64,000 bases of DNA from Micavibrio_A sp040381535 (GCA_040381535.1 JBEIHF010000003.1:1-64000), one strand, 5' to 3'. Positions 35,037 to 45,176 are shown, counted from the stretch's first letter. Translations and numbers: made by a program. The notes: a model not told the origin generated them from the letters alone.

Positions 35037-35836
35037 GGAGTGACGCCAATAAGGAACAGGCCTGCTTTATCTGCGGTAGCAATGCATTCTTCTTTGTCGA
35101 CAATGATCGATGCGCCCGCTTCTGTAGCGATACCGGAAAATCCCCGCTCAGCGCACAATTTTATGGTTTCTACGCCGATGGTTGGCAAATCAAGTTTGCG
35201 GTCCTGCTGCGGCTTGCAGGTTTTTACCAGAATGCCGCCGCTGCTGCGTTTGATAAGCGCGTTGGTGCCTTTGGAATCTTCGGAGCAGATAACCTTACCG
35301 CCTGATACCACGACCGATTGGCCGATATCTTTCGCGCCCAAATCTTTCGAGGCCACATATCCAAGCGCGGTATCGTCTAATTGTGACTTCGTCGGGACAA
35401 CAGATCCCAGCAGCCCATCGGGCATAAGAAAATCGGGCATGATTTCATGAATGCCGTGCAGTTTGAATCCTTCTTCGTTCAATTGCGCATGAATGGCCTG
35501 AAGCAAGCCGTCATCGCCAAGCGCCTTGAAACCCAGTCTGGCAAAAAAGTTTATCGTATAAAGATCAGGGCGCATTTCCCAAAGATGGGGGCGTCTTACA
35601 GAACCGATCACGACAAGGTCTTTAAAACTCTTCTCCTTAAATATCCGCACCATCGCACCACCCGCGCCCAGCCGCAGAAGCGAATAGCTCCGTGCGTCTA
35701 GCAAATTCAAATCTGTATGATTTTCAAAAGCGATGATGAAAGTTTGGATTTTACGGGCATCGCAGAATTCGAGAAGTTTGGAGGGCAATTTCCCGCCGCC
35801 TGCGACAATGCCTAGTCTTGCGGGAAGAGCGGTCAT
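35033..35836 (-). CDS. lpxI: UDP-2,3-diacylglucosamine pyrophosphatase LpxI
   Basis: LpxI hydrolyses UDP-2,3-diacylglucosamine to lipid X, replacing LpxH in alphaproteobacteria. The 267-residue DUF1009-type protein begins LGIVAGGGKLPSKLLEFC and contains VIGSVRRPHLWEMRPDL and ATEAGASIIVDKEECI near the end. Its position between lpxA and lpxB is the usual one. Confidence 0.96.
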   Translation of the reverse strand: MTALPARLGIVAGGGKLPSKLLEFCDARKIQTFIIAFENHTDLNLLDARSYSLLRLGAGGAMVRIFKEKSFKDLVVIGSVRRPHLWEMRPDLYTINFFARLGFKALGDDGLLQAIHAQLNEEGFKLHGIHEIMPDFLMPDGLLGSVVPTKSQLDDTALGYVASKDLGAKDIGQSVVVSGGKVICSEDSKGTNALIKRSSGGILVKTCKPQQDRKLDLPTIGVETIKLCAERGFSGIATEAGASIIVDKEECIATADKAGLFLIGVTP

Positions 35837-35842
35837 GATATT

Positions 35843-36643
35843 CTACGCCGCTTTGCGCGGTTCAGGACCGCAAAGCCCGAAGCGTTCTTTGGTACGGGCA
35901 AATTCGATCATCTGCATAACCATTTTGTCATTCGCATATTCGGAAGACATTTGTTCGATACGTTCTTCCATAGTGCCGCCGCCTTCAAAAAGATTCTTCA
36001 TGGCCTTTTGTAGTGCTTTGATATTGTCTTTTTCCATGCCGCCGCGCTCCAGTCCGATCAGGTTCAAGCCCGCCAGATGCGCGCGCTCGCCTTTTACGCG
36101 GCCGTAAGGAATGACATCGCTCTCGACGCCCGACATGCCGCCAATAACGGCAAACGCGCCGATGCGGATAAATTGGTGCACGGCGGCCAAACCACCGATG
36201 AGGACATGGTCGCCGACATGAACATGCCCGCCGAGCGTAGCGTTGTTCGCCATGATAACGCGGTTGCCAATTTTGCAATCATGCGCGATATGGATTCCAA
36301 CCATGAACAATCCGTCGTCGCCAACGGTCGTTTTCATCCCGCCGCCTTCGGTACCGGGATTCATGGTTGCGTGTTCTCGGATTGTATTATTCTTACCGAT
36401 GATAAGTTCGGACGGCTCGCCGTGATATTTCAAATCCTGCGGCGCAGAACCGAGCGACGCAAAAGGAAAAACGCGTGTGTTTTCACCGATGGTTGTGTGC
36501 CCATCCAACACAACATGCGCCTTTAATTCCACGCCGTCTTTGAGCGTGACATTGGGACCGATAACGCAGTAAGGCCCAATTGAAACATTGGCTCCAATTT
36601 TGACTTTAGGGTCGATGATAGCAGTTGGGTGAATATTACTCAT
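35843..36643 (-). CDS. lpxA: Acyl-ACP-UDP-N-acetylglucosamine O-acyltransferase
   Basis: LpxA performs the first acylation of lipid A synthesis. The left-handed beta-helix hexapeptide repeats are obvious from IHPTAIIDPKVKIGANVSIG onward. The catalytic His lies in HIAHDCKIGNRVIMANNATLG, and LIGGLAAVHQFIRIG is conserved. I start at ATG 36643 (266 residues), matching the family's N-terminus; a longer frame adds 11 unlikely residues. Confidence 0.97.
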   Translation of the reverse strand: MSNIHPTAIIDPKVKIGANVSIGPYCVIGPNVTLKDGVELKAHVVLDGHTTIGENTRVFPFASLGSAPQDLKYHGEPSELIIGKNNTIREHATMNPGTEGGGMKTTVGDDGLFMVGIHIAHDCKIGNRVIMANNATLGGHVHVGDHVLIGGLAAVHQFIRIGAFAVIGGMSGVESDVIPYGRVKGERAHLAGLNLIGLERGGMEKDNIKALQKAMKNLFEGGGTMEERIEQMSSEYANDKMVMQMIEFARTKERFGLCGPEPRKAA

Positions 36644-36705
36644 TCTCAAGACATACCAAGGCATGTGGCAAGCCACAAATCACACAATTTTTCAGGGTGT
36701 TACAG

Positions 36706-37173
36706 TTATACGGGCTTTGACGTCTGATCCATGATCATCGCAGAAAACACGGCTTCGGCGCAGACAAAATCACCGACCAAGGCTTTGCCGTTGAATTTCC
36801 AGACGTTCTTGCGGTTCTGGATCTTTTCGACATGGATATGAAGCGCATCCCCGGGTGTTACGGGACGGCGGAATTTGGCTTCCTCGATGCTCATGAAATA
36901 AACAACCTTGCCTTTGGCCTCTTCGCCCAGGGTTTTAACGACCAGGCAGGCGGAAGTTTGCGCCATGGCCTCGACGATCAGAACGCCAGGCATCACGGGC
37001 CATCCCGGGAAATGACCTTGAAAATGCGGTTCGTTGAACGTGACATTTTTTAAACCAACGGCGCGGATCCCGGGAACGTATTCGAGAATACGATCGACCA
37101 GCAAAATGGGATAGCGATGGGGAATCATCTCCATCACCGCAACGATATCTACCTTGGTATCTGCTTCGTTCAT
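36706..37173 (-). CDS. fabZ: 3-hydroxyacyl-ACP dehydratase FabZ
   Basis: FabZ dehydrates 3-hydroxyacyl-ACP in fatty acid elongation and competes with LpxA and LpxD for its substrate. The catalytic pattern MIPHRYPILLVDRI and HFPGWPVMPGVLIVEAMAQ is present. ATG 37173 is preferred over GTG 37179 because AGGTGG lies just upstream. It sits between lpxD and lpxA as in most proteobacteria. Confidence 0.97.
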   Translation of the reverse strand: MNEADTKVDIVAVMEMIPHRYPILLVDRILEYVPGIRAVGLKNVTFNEPHFQGHFPGWPVMPGVLIVEAMAQTSACLVVKTLGEEAKGKVVYFMSIEEAKFRRPVTPGDALHIHVEKIQNRKNVWKFNGKALVGDFVCAEAVFSAMIMDQTSKPV

Positions 37174-37185
37174 GACCACCTGTTT

Positions 37186-38211
37186 TTATTCGCTTTTTTG
37201 CCTGTTGGTCAAGCGTTTCAGTGCAATGACCTGACGCATAAATTCCTTGGCCGGCATGGCGGGCGCGCCCAACTGTTGCTCACCGGCGGGCACATCCTTC
37301 ATGACGCCTGCCATGGCACCGATGCGGGCCGCCTTGCCTAACTTCAGATGCCCTGCCACGCCCACTTTGGCGGCCAGAACCACATAATCTTCCAAAACCG
37401 TGCTGCCCGCCACGCCACACTGGGCGATCAAAACACATCCGTGGCCGATTTTAACATTATGTCCAATTTGGACCAGATTATCGATCCATGTGCCGGAGCC
37501 GATCACCGTGTCCGGCCCCGCCCCGCGATCGATGCAGGAATTAGCGCCGATCTCGACATGGTCGCCGATGATAACGCGGCCCAGTTGCGGAACCTTTACA
37601 TGCCCCGCGGGGTCAATCGCAAAACCAAAACCGTCCTGTCCCACGCGCACCCCAGGATACAAACGCGTTGCTTCGCCAATTTCCGCATGGGAAACGCTGG
37701 CATTTGCGCCTACACGCGATTTCGCACCGATAACAACGCCTTCGCCCAGCACTGCGTTGGCTTCGATCCAGACACCGTTGCCGATTTTGGCACCGGCTTT
37801 GATGACGACACCAGCTTCTATCGTGCAGCCTTCTCCGATGAAGACGGATTCATCAATATGCGCGGCGCCGGAGATGTGGGATTTCGGATAGGCATCGGGA
37901 TAGAACGCCTGTGCGACGAGCGCATAGGATTTGTACGGTGCCTCGCAGATGATAACACCCATACCTTTGGGCGCGAACGAAGCCATCGCTTCGGAAACGA
38001 TGCACGCCCCTGCCTTCGAATTTATGAAAGATTCTTTATAGCGGATATTGTCGAGGAAACTTATGTGACTTGCGCCCGCGACATCGAGGGGAGCGACATC
38101 GTCGATCATAAATTTCGGATCGGCGCCTCCCGCCAATATGCCGCCTGCAATGGCGACCAGATCCGCAAGGGATTGGGCAGGTTGTTTTTTGAAGAACCGT
38201 GGATCAGCCAC
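37186..38211 (-). CDS. lpxD: UDP-3-O-(3-hydroxyacyl)glucosamine N-acyltransferase
   Basis: LpxD adds the N-linked acyl chain in lipid A synthesis. The 341-residue protein has an N-terminal uridine-binding domain followed by a long hexapeptide-repeat helix (from about residue 110) with the catalytic His in VQIGHNVKIGHGCVLIAQCG. The start is GTG 38211. It is followed by fabZ. Confidence 0.97.
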   Translation of the reverse strand: MADPRFFKKQPAQSLADLVAIAGGILAGGADPKFMIDDVAPLDVAGASHISFLDNIRYKESFINSKAGACIVSEAMASFAPKGMGVIICEAPYKSYALVAQAFYPDAYPKSHISGAAHIDESVFIGEGCTIEAGVVIKAGAKIGNGVWIEANAVLGEGVVIGAKSRVGANASVSHAEIGEATRLYPGVRVGQDGFGFAIDPAGHVKVPQLGRVIIGDHVEIGANSCIDRGAGPDTVIGSGTWIDNLVQIGHNVKIGHGCVLIAQCGVAGSTVLEDYVVLAAKVGVAGHLKLGKAARIGAMAGVMKDVPAGEQQLGAPAMPAKEFMRQVIALKRLTNRQKSE

Positions 38212-38243
38212 AATATCCGCCCGCTTTGCTAATTTTAAGCGAC

Positions 38244-38786
38244 CTACTCAACCTGAAGCTTTATATCCGCGAGCTTGGCATCGAGTGCTTTGAGAACGTC
38301 GTCCGTGATATCGAGGCTCTTCTCGGCCAGAAGAACGCTTTCGCGCGTGAGAACGATGTCATAGCCTTTTTCGTCTGCGATACCCGCCGAAGCCTCGACG
38401 ATATTTTTGCGCAATTCCTGCATCGCCTTGTTCAAACCCTCATCAAGAGAGTTGCGGCGCTTTTTGAAAAGCTTTTGTGTTTCGATGATTTTCTCTTCAT
38501 AGGCTTTGCGCTTTTTATTGAAGTCCTCGGCAGGAATCTTTCCTTGCTCGGCGAGAAGACCCGTTTCCGTGGTCTTTAGTTCTTTTTCCTTAGCCGCAAA
38601 TTCCTTTTGAAAAGTATCTTTCTTGGCTTGAATCTGGGCTTGCAGGCTTTTCGCCGCTTTGGATTCCGCCAAAATCCTATCCACGTCCACCATGGCGATG
38701 GTCGGGCTGGCCGCATGCGAAGGCGAAACACCACCGACGGCAAAAGCGAAAACCAGCAGGGTCAAAAACAAGGCGCGCTGAAACAT
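38244..38786 (-). CDS. skp: Periplasmic chaperone Skp/OmpH
   Basis: Skp escorts outer-membrane proteins through the periplasm to BamA. The 180-residue protein has a signal peptide ending near residue 25 (GVSPSHA), then the family segment IAMVDVDRILAESKAAKSLQ and a long lysine/glutamate-rich coiled-coil. It lies between bamA and lpxD, the standard order. Confidence 0.95.
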   Translation of the reverse strand: MFQRALFLTLLVFAFAVGGVSPSHAASPTIAMVDVDRILAESKAAKSLQAQIQAKKDTFQKEFAAKEKELKTTETGLLAEQGKIPAEDFNKKRKAYEEKIIETQKLFKKRRNSLDEGLNKAMQELRKNIVEASAGIADEKGYDIVLTRESVLLAEKSLDITDDVLKALDAKLADIKLQVE

Positions 38787-38824
38787 CTCGAATACTCCTT
38801 AAAAATAGCGGTTGAACGCTTGGC

Positions 38825-41089
38825 CTAGAACCGTGTTCCAAAACTGAAGCGGAAATTTTCTTCCTGATCGAAATCTTCCTTGATGTACGGAAACGTGAAG
38901 TCTACACGGACCGGACCCATGGGCGATCTCCAGGAAATACCCAAACCAGCCGCGGCGCGAATGGAATTCTCGTCCACCACTTCGGGACCTGTCTCATCCA
39001 CATCCCACAGCGATCCGAAATCGTTGAATGCGTGGCCTGCGATGCCCATCTCTTCGGGCAGACCGATCGGGAATGTCAGTTCGGCGGAACCGCGGTAGTA
39101 CAAATTACCGCCCAACGCGTCATCCGTGAAAATATCACGGGGGCCAAGGCCACCCTTTTGAAAGCCGCGCAGATTGTTGCCGCCGAGCATATAACGCTCG
39201 TTGATCTCTACATCTTCGCTGCCCATACCTTGAATGGCGCCGACTTCACCCAGAATGTTGAAGATAACGCTCTTCTCGTAAACAGGAATGAAGTAGCTGG
39301 AGCCGATATCGCCGGACACGTAGTTTGCATCGCCGCCGATACCCGCATATTCAAGATCGAGCCACGAATACAAACCGTCGGTCGGGAACAATGTGGAATC
39401 ACGGTCATCATAAGTCAGGCGTTGGGAAATAGCGGAGGTTGAACGCTTGCCTTCCTGATCGATAATAAAGCGCGAAGCGTCACCATCCACGTTGTAAACT
39501 TCGTTTTGTTCGAAGCGGTATTTCAAACCCTGACGCCATTTCTCAGACAGAGGATAACCCATGCGCAACGCACCGCCCGTGCGTTTCTGGTCGAACGAGG
39601 ATTCATCCTGCAAGTCGCGGGTAATGTGGAACGCATCCACACCAGCGGACAGATCGCGGTCGAGGAAGTAAGGCTCCGTAAACGATGCATCGAATTCGGT
39701 GCGTTTACCGGCCAGCGTCGTGGCAAAGGTTAAATCTTGACCTTTGCCGAGCAGGTTGCGTTCACGGATGCGCAGGTCAGCCAAAGGGCCGTCTTGCGTC
39801 GAGAAACCGGCACCGATGGAAAGTTCTCCCGTGGATTGTTCGACGACTTCGATGTCGACAACCGTTTTGTCCGGCGCACTGCCTTGCATATTCTTGATCA
39901 CGACATTTTCAAAGAAGTTGAGGTCGCGGAGGTTCTGTTCGGATTTCGCCAACTTGGATTTACTGAAGGGATCGCCTTCGACCAGAAGAATTTCACGGCG
40001 GATAACCTTATCGATGGTGCGGACGTTGCCGTGAATGTCGATACGTTCGACGAACACACGCGGGCTTTCACCGATGTTGAAAACGATATCGACGGAACTA
40101 TCGGCCGCGTTGCGGTTGACTTGCGGATCGATATCGGCAAACGCGTATTGCACATCGCCCAATTGGGTAGACATAGCTTCCACGCTCGCTTCGACCTCGT
40201 CGGCGTCATACCATTCGCCTGGTAGGAACTTAATAGCATCCTTCAAAGGCGTGCCGTCAAAACCGCGTAGGTCGGAATTGATCCCTATCGAACCGATTTT
40301 GTAACGTGGGCCTTCTTCCACCGTAAATGTCAGATAGAAGTCTTCTTTATCTTCGGACAATTCGGCGTTGGAGCTAATTACTCGGAAATCCGCATAACCG
40401 TTGCGCAAATAGAAACGACGCAGGAGTTCCTCATCGAATTTCACGCGGTCTTCGTCATAACGATCGTCCGAGGAGAAAAAGCGATACCAGCGTTCTTCCT
40501 TGGTGGACAGTTCGGCGCGAAGGGCATCATCGTCAAATTCTTTGTTGCCGACAAATTTGATGCCCTTGATGGCCGTAACATCGCCTTCAACAATTTCAAA
40601 GACGAGGTTGACGCGGTTTTGGTCGAGTTCAATGATTTTGGGTTCGACGTTCACGGCAAAACGGCCGTCGCGTTGATACAATTGATAAACGCGCGAGACG
40701 TCGTTCTGCACTTTGGTTTTCGTGTAAACCTGACGCGGGCGCAGGGAAATTTCGGACATCAGCTCATCATCTTCAAGGCGGTCGTTGCCTTCGAACGCGA
40801 TCTCATTGATGATCGGGTTTTCGACAACATCGACCAACATGATGCCGCTCTGTTGTTTGATTTTAACATCGGCAAAAAGGCCGGTCGCGAAAAGGTTTTT
40901 CAAACCTTCGTTCATAACGTCTTCGGTTAGAGGCTGACCGGTCGGAATGTTCAGATATGTAAGGATCGTTGCGGGCTCGATACGCTGCGCGCCGTTGACG
41001 CGGATCTCGCGAAGAATTTCCGCAGCGAAGGCGGAAAAATTGAGAACGAGTGCAAAAATAAAAATTATGAAAAAGCGTGAACGAGTCAT
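38825..41089 (-). CDS. bamA: Outer-membrane protein assembly factor BamA
   Basis: BamA inserts beta-barrel proteins into the outer membrane. From ATG 41089 the protein is 754 residues long, with a signal peptide (FFIIFIFALVLNFSAFAA), five POTRA domains starting ILREIRVNGAQRIEPATIL, and a C-terminal barrel ending in ENFRFSFGTRF, with the terminal Phe typical of barrel proteins. A longer frame from 41158 adds a non-homologous segment before the signal peptide. Skp follows it and RseP precedes it. Confidence 0.97.
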   Translation of the reverse strand: MTRSRFFIIFIFALVLNFSAFAAEILREIRVNGAQRIEPATILTYLNIPTGQPLTEDVMNEGLKNLFATGLFADVKIKQQSGIMLVDVVENPIINEIAFEGNDRLEDDELMSEISLRPRQVYTKTKVQNDVSRVYQLYQRDGRFAVNVEPKIIELDQNRVNLVFEIVEGDVTAIKGIKFVGNKEFDDDALRAELSTKEERWYRFFSSDDRYDEDRVKFDEELLRRFYLRNGYADFRVISSNAELSEDKEDFYLTFTVEEGPRYKIGSIGINSDLRGFDGTPLKDAIKFLPGEWYDADEVEASVEAMSTQLGDVQYAFADIDPQVNRNAADSSVDIVFNIGESPRVFVERIDIHGNVRTIDKVIRREILLVEGDPFSKSKLAKSEQNLRDLNFFENVVIKNMQGSAPDKTVVDIEVVEQSTGELSIGAGFSTQDGPLADLRIRERNLLGKGQDLTFATTLAGKRTEFDASFTEPYFLDRDLSAGVDAFHITRDLQDESSFDQKRTGGALRMGYPLSEKWRQGLKYRFEQNEVYNVDGDASRFIIDQEGKRSTSAISQRLTYDDRDSTLFPTDGLYSWLDLEYAGIGGDANYVSGDIGSSYFIPVYEKSVIFNILGEVGAIQGMGSEDVEINERYMLGGNNLRGFQKGGLGPRDIFTDDALGGNLYYRGSAELTFPIGLPEEMGIAGHAFNDFGSLWDVDETGPEVVDENSIRAAAGLGISWRSPMGPVRVDFTFPYIKEDFDQEENFRFSFGTRF

Positions 41090-41174
41090 GATGAATCGCA
41101 TTCCTGACGTAACGGTTTGTACCTCAAATTCAGTAGAATATTTTAAGGCGGGCGGCAACCAATTCTTTTAAGAA

Positions 41175-42563
41175 TCAAAGAATAAGCTGGAGAATATCAC
41201 TCAGATTCGCGAAGACCATAATACCGATCAAAATGGTGAATCCCAAACGGAAAGCATATTCCTGCGCCCTCTCAGGCACCGGTGAGCCTTTTAAGGCCTC
41301 CAGCGCATAGAAGACCAGATGGCCGCCGTCGAGAACGGGGATCGGGAAAAGGTTAATAAGTCCAAGGTTGATTGACAGAAGTGCGGTGAAAGTGATTACA
41401 GCAATTATACCGGCTTGAGCCATATCACCCGCCATGGCGCCGATACGGATCAAACCGCCCAGTTCTTTCGCCGAACGGGTACCCGTAACTATTTGTCCAA
41501 GCGCCCTAAGGGTACCGACGGTAACCTCCTTGGTTTCACGAACGGCTTCGACGATGGCGGAGCCTGGACCGTGTTTCACGATGTCATCACCCACTTTTTC
41601 GGAGATCACGATCATCTTGTCTTTGCCCTCTTCGGGCGTATCCAGTTTTTCGTTAAGGCGCTTGAACGGATGAACGATCAGCGTACTGTCCTTCTCCCCT
41701 TCAATACCTTTGAACGTCACTTCCATGTCGCGGTCATAGGATTTTTTGAATCCGGCGACGGCTTGGTCTTCGTTCGTTATTTTTGTGCCGTTAATGGCAA
41801 TCACATTCTTAAGGCCGAAACCATTGACAGCACCCAGAAGACCCAAAACCCCGCGCGCATGTTCGAAACCGAAACGGTCAGAGAATGTTTCGCGTTTGGG
41901 CGTGGCTTCTAGATTGATTTCCTTGTCGCCACGCTGGATCGTGAAAGTCATCGGCGTGTCGAGTGCGACCATGACGGTTTGACGGATATCTTGAAAACGT
42001 TTGACGGGAACCCCATCAATAGCAACCACGCGGTCATGCGGTTCGAAACCAGCCTTATCGGCGGCGGAATCCTTGACGATAGCTGCGGCCGTGGGCGGTG
42101 TGACCGGCTGGCCGTAGAACATATAAAGCCCCGCCAAAAGGATGATGGCGAAAATGAAATTGATGGCGGGCCCCGCGAAAACGATCAGCGCGCGTTGCCA
42201 TACGGGTTTGGCGAAGAATGCGACTTTTCGTTCCTCGGCGCTCAGAGGACGGGCTTTCAGCCCCTCGCCCACTGTTTCCGTGTGGCTGGTGCTGGCAGGG
42301 TCCGTATCGCCAAACATCTTGACGTAACCGCCAAGGGGTATGAGCGAGAATTTCCAACGCGTACCATGTTTATCGTAACGGCCGAAAAGCTCTTTACCGA
42401 AACCGATGGAAAAAGTTTCGACGCGCACACCGAAAAGACGCGCGACAATGTAATGACCCCATTCATGCACGAACACCAAAATGGACAAGACGAGCAGGAA
42501 CGTCCCCGCATAGGTCCAGACGTTAGTGAAGACAAGTTGGAACATATCAAAAAATGAGGTCAT
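41175..42563 (-). CDS. rseP: Site-2 membrane metalloprotease RseP
   Basis: RseP cuts membrane-embedded anti-sigma factors and signal-peptide remnants. The 462-residue protein has the zinc motif HEWGH (His33, Glu34, His37) in the first membrane segment, one or two PDZ-like domains (DRVVAIDGVPVKRFQDI and NVIAINGTKITNEDQAVA), and a third-ligand motif PVLDGGHL in a late membrane helix. The ATG overlaps the dxr stop (ATGA). Confidence 0.96.
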   Translation of the reverse strand: MTSFFDMFQLVFTNVWTYAGTFLLVLSILVFVHEWGHYIVARLFGVRVETFSIGFGKELFGRYDKHGTRWKFSLIPLGGYVKMFGDTDPASTSHTETVGEGLKARPLSAEERKVAFFAKPVWQRALIVFAGPAINFIFAIILLAGLYMFYGQPVTPPTAAAIVKDSAADKAGFEPHDRVVAIDGVPVKRFQDIRQTVMVALDTPMTFTIQRGDKEINLEATPKRETFSDRFGFEHARGVLGLLGAVNGFGLKNVIAINGTKITNEDQAVAGFKKSYDRDMEVTFKGIEGEKDSTLIVHPFKRLNEKLDTPEEGKDKMIVISEKVGDDIVKHGPGSAIVEAVRETKEVTVGTLRALGQIVTGTRSAKELGGLIRIGAMAGDMAQAGIIAVITFTALLSINLGLINLFPIPVLDGGHLVFYALEALKGSPVPERAQEYAFRLGFTILIGIMVFANLSDILQLIL

Positions 42564-43753
42564 AGTACTTTCCGTTTCGGGGGTGAATCACTGGAAGAGT
42601 TTCGTTTAAATATACATGCTTTCGCTTCGTTACGCATCAATTCGTCATAGGCAAGAATGGCTTCCAGACCACCGCCCGCCTGCTCTCCACCATTTTCCAC
42701 TATTGCGCGCGTAATGGCAAAAATCTCCGTAAAACCTATGCGTCCCGCCAGAAATTCTGAAACGGTCACTTCGTTAGCGGCGTTCAGCGCGATACAGGCG
42801 GATTGTCCTTGTTCGATGCAATCATAGGCAAACTTTATGGCCGGAAAACGGCGATCGTCCACCTCCTCAAACGTAAGGGCGGAAATCTTCTTAAAATCAA
42901 GCCGTTGTGCAGGTCCGTTCAAGCGGTTGGGCCAGCCTAGCGTATAAGTGATGGGAATGCGCATGTCCGAAGCGCCCATCTGGGCCAGAACCGAGCCGTC
43001 CGTATATTCGACCATGGAATGGATGACCGATTGGGGGTGGACGACGACCTCTATCTTCTCGGGCGGCAGACCAAAGAAATGATGGGCTTCGATCACTTCC
43101 AACGCCTTATTCATCATGGTCGCGGAATCGATGGAAATCTTCGGGCCCATGTTCCAGTTCGGGTGGGCCAGCGCCTGTTCGGGCGTCGCGGCATCCATTT
43201 GCTCCATCGCCCAGTTTCTAAACGGTCCGCCCGATGCGGTCAGAATGATTTTTTGAACGGCGTGCTTTTGTGAAGCTTCCAAAACCTGAAACACGGCGTT
43301 ATGTTCGGAATCCACGGGGAGCAAGGTCGCGCCTGATTTCTGCGCCGCCTGCATGACGAGCAGGCCCGCCGCGACCAAAGGTTCCTTGTTCGCAATCGCC
43401 ACGCATTTGCCGCGCGTGATGGCAGCGAGCAGCAATTCCAACCCTGCCATACCGACAATCGCAGCCATCGTGAACTCTGGCGCGTCTTTCGCGGCATCCA
43501 GCAAAGCCGTGCGCCCTGCCGCCGCTTCGGTTTTTGTTCCTGCCAGTCCCGATCGCAATTCCTGATACAGGCTTTCATTGCCGATGACAGCACGCTTCGC
43601 GTTGGACTTTTTCGCCTGCTTGACCAGCAATGCGACATTATTCTGCGCGGTCAATGTGTCGATGTAATAGGTTTGCTTTTGGGACAAAACGACATCAAGC
43701 GTCGCCGCGCCAACGGAACCCGTCGAACCCAAAATGGAAACGCCCCGCATCAT
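42560..43753 (-). CDS. dxr: 1-deoxy-D-xylulose 5-phosphate reductoisomerase
   Basis: Dxr makes 2-C-methyl-D-erythritol 4-phosphate, the substrate of IspD. The 397-residue protein has the NADPH-binding GVSILGSTGSVG at the start, IANKEPLVAAG, PVDSEHNAVFQ, and HPNWNMGPKISIDSATMMNK with metal- and substrate-binding residues. I start at ATG 43753, which overlaps the cdsA stop (ATGA), rather than at TTG 43774. Confidence 0.97.
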   Translation of the reverse strand: MMRGVSILGSTGSVGAATLDVVLSQKQTYYIDTLTAQNNVALLVKQAKKSNAKRAVIGNESLYQELRSGLAGTKTEAAAGRTALLDAAKDAPEFTMAAIVGMAGLELLLAAITRGKCVAIANKEPLVAAGLLVMQAAQKSGATLLPVDSEHNAVFQVLEASQKHAVQKIILTASGGPFRNWAMEQMDAATPEQALAHPNWNMGPKISIDSATMMNKALEVIEAHHFFGLPPEKIEVVVHPQSVIHSMVEYTDGSVLAQMGASDMRIPITYTLGWPNRLNGPAQRLDFKKISALTFEEVDDRRFPAIKFAYDCIEQGQSACIALNAANEVTVSEFLAGRIGFTEIFAITRAIVENGGEQAGGGLEAILAYDELMRNEAKACIFKRNSSSDSPPKRKVL

Positions 43754-44445
43754 AGGCCTAGCACCATCAGACAAGCTAGAAATGCGGGAGCCGCCAAAAG
43801 AAGAGAATCAATCCTATCGAGAATACCACCATGTCCGGGGATAAGAGCGCCCGTGTCTTTGACGCCGACTTTGCGCTTTACCATGGAAATGGCGAGGTCG
43901 CCGATTTGCCCGACGATAGCGATCATGACACCAAGGCCGATTATGATGGGCGTAGTGAAACCTTCGGGCAGATTATTCGTGCTCCAGATAGCCTCGCCCA
44001 GAAACGGGCCAATGTATTGCGCGAACAAAAAGAACGCCATGACGGAGGATACAACGCCGCCCGTAAGTCCCGCCCATGTTTTGTTGGGGCTAATGCTTGG
44101 CGCCATTTTCGGGCCGCCGATGGTTTTACCGGAAAAATACGCGCCTATGTCTGTCGCCCATACGCACAGCAAAAGAACGAAGGCGAAAGGCACGCCGGAG
44201 TCCGGCGAATAATAAAGACGCAGATAAATGAACGCCGCAAAACAACAAACGAGATAAATAAGGCCGCAAAACAACCATAGGAGCTTGCTCTTGGTCATGC
44301 CAAACCATTCATAAAAAGAAACGAGCGCACCCACTGCAACCAAGATATAAAAAGGCAGACCGCCATACATGATCGCCCACAAAACCACGGGCATCAAAAC
44401 CGCGGCGGAAACAATTCTCAAGGTCAGGCTTTTATCAAAAGGCAT
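43750..44445 (-). CDS. cdsA: Phosphatidate cytidylyltransferase
   Basis: CdsA makes CDP-diacylglycerol, the precursor of phospholipids, including the substrate chain of PgpA. The 231-residue multi-span protein ends with the signature SPNKTWAGLTGG plus WATDIGAYFSGKTIGGPKMA and the C-terminal motif KDTGALIPGHGGILDRIDSL. It is shorter than the E. coli enzyme, as is common in alphaproteobacteria. Confidence 0.95.
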   Translation of the reverse strand: MPFDKSLTLRIVSAAVLMPVVLWAIMYGGLPFYILVAVGALVSFYEWFGMTKSKLLWLFCGLIYLVCCFAAFIYLRLYYSPDSGVPFAFVLLLCVWATDIGAYFSGKTIGGPKMAPSISPNKTWAGLTGGVVSSVMAFFLFAQYIGPFLGEAIWSTNNLPEGFTTPIIIGLGVMIAIVGQIGDLAISMVKRKVGVKDTGALIPGHGGILDRIDSLLLAAPAFLACLMVLGL

Positions 44446-44457
44446 GTATGGCCTTTG

Positions 44458-45168
44458 TTACGATTGTTTCACGGCGCCGAAACGGCGATCGCGTTTTTTG
44501 AATTCGGCCAGTGCATGCTCAAGATCAGACCTACCGAAATCAGGCCACAATGTTTGCGAGAACACGAATTCGGTATAAGCGCATTGCCAGAGCAGGAAGT
44601 TGCTAATGCGCTGCTCGCCGCTGGTGCGGATCATAATATCGGGGTCGGGCATACCGTCTGTCATCAGGCTTTGTGGGAAAAATTCTTCGGCGGTTTCAAA
44701 AGAAGGATTGATCCCGCGTTTCGCCATCTGCTGCGCATACAATGCGGCGGCTTCAAGGATTTCATTCCGTCCGCCGTAGTTAAGCGCGATGGTCAAAAAC
44801 AATGCCGTGTTGTCTTTGGTGAGTTTTTCCGCGTTCTCTATCAATTCAACGATATCGCCGGAAAGTTCTTTACGCGAACCGATCACCTGAAGGCGCACAT
44901 TATTTCTGTGCAGCTCTGCCGTTTCCGAACGTAAGAACATACGGAGCAAACGCATCAATTCGTTGATCTCTTCCGCGGGACGAGACCAGTTCTCCGAAGA
45001 AAAACCGAACAATGTTATGTATTGAATGCCGAGTTCACCGGCGGCGCGCACTGTGCGCTTGCAAGCTTCGATACCTTGATGGTGGCCGGCCGTGCGCGGC
45101 AGTCCGCGTTGTTGTGCCCAGCGACCGTTACCGTCCATGATGATTGCGATGTGCTGGGCTGTTTCCAT
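44458..45168 (-). CDS. uppS: Di-trans,poly-cis-undecaprenyl-diphosphate synthase
   Basis: UppS elongates farnesyl diphosphate to the C55 carrier lipid used in peptidoglycan and O-antigen synthesis. The 236-residue protein starts AIIMDGNGRWAQQRG with catalytic Asp12 and contains YITLFGFSSENWSRP and DPDIMIRTSGEQRISNFLLW. It lies between frr and cdsA as usual. Confidence 0.97.
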   Translation of the reverse strand: METAQHIAIIMDGNGRWAQQRGLPRTAGHHQGIEACKRTVRAAGELGIQYITLFGFSSENWSRPAEEINELMRLLRMFLRSETAELHRNNVRLQVIGSRKELSGDIVELIENAEKLTKDNTALFLTIALNYGGRNEILEAAALYAQQMAKRGINPSFETAEEFFPQSLMTDGMPDPDIMIRTSGEQRISNFLLWQCAYTEFVFSQTLWPDFGRSDLEHALAEFKKRDRRFGAVKQS

Positions 45169-45176
45169 GAGTTCTG

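Noticed and set aside
37348..38232. Plus-strand open frame of 294 codons opposite lpxD
   Set aside because: It mirrors the hexapeptide-repeat codons of lpxD and has no independent support.
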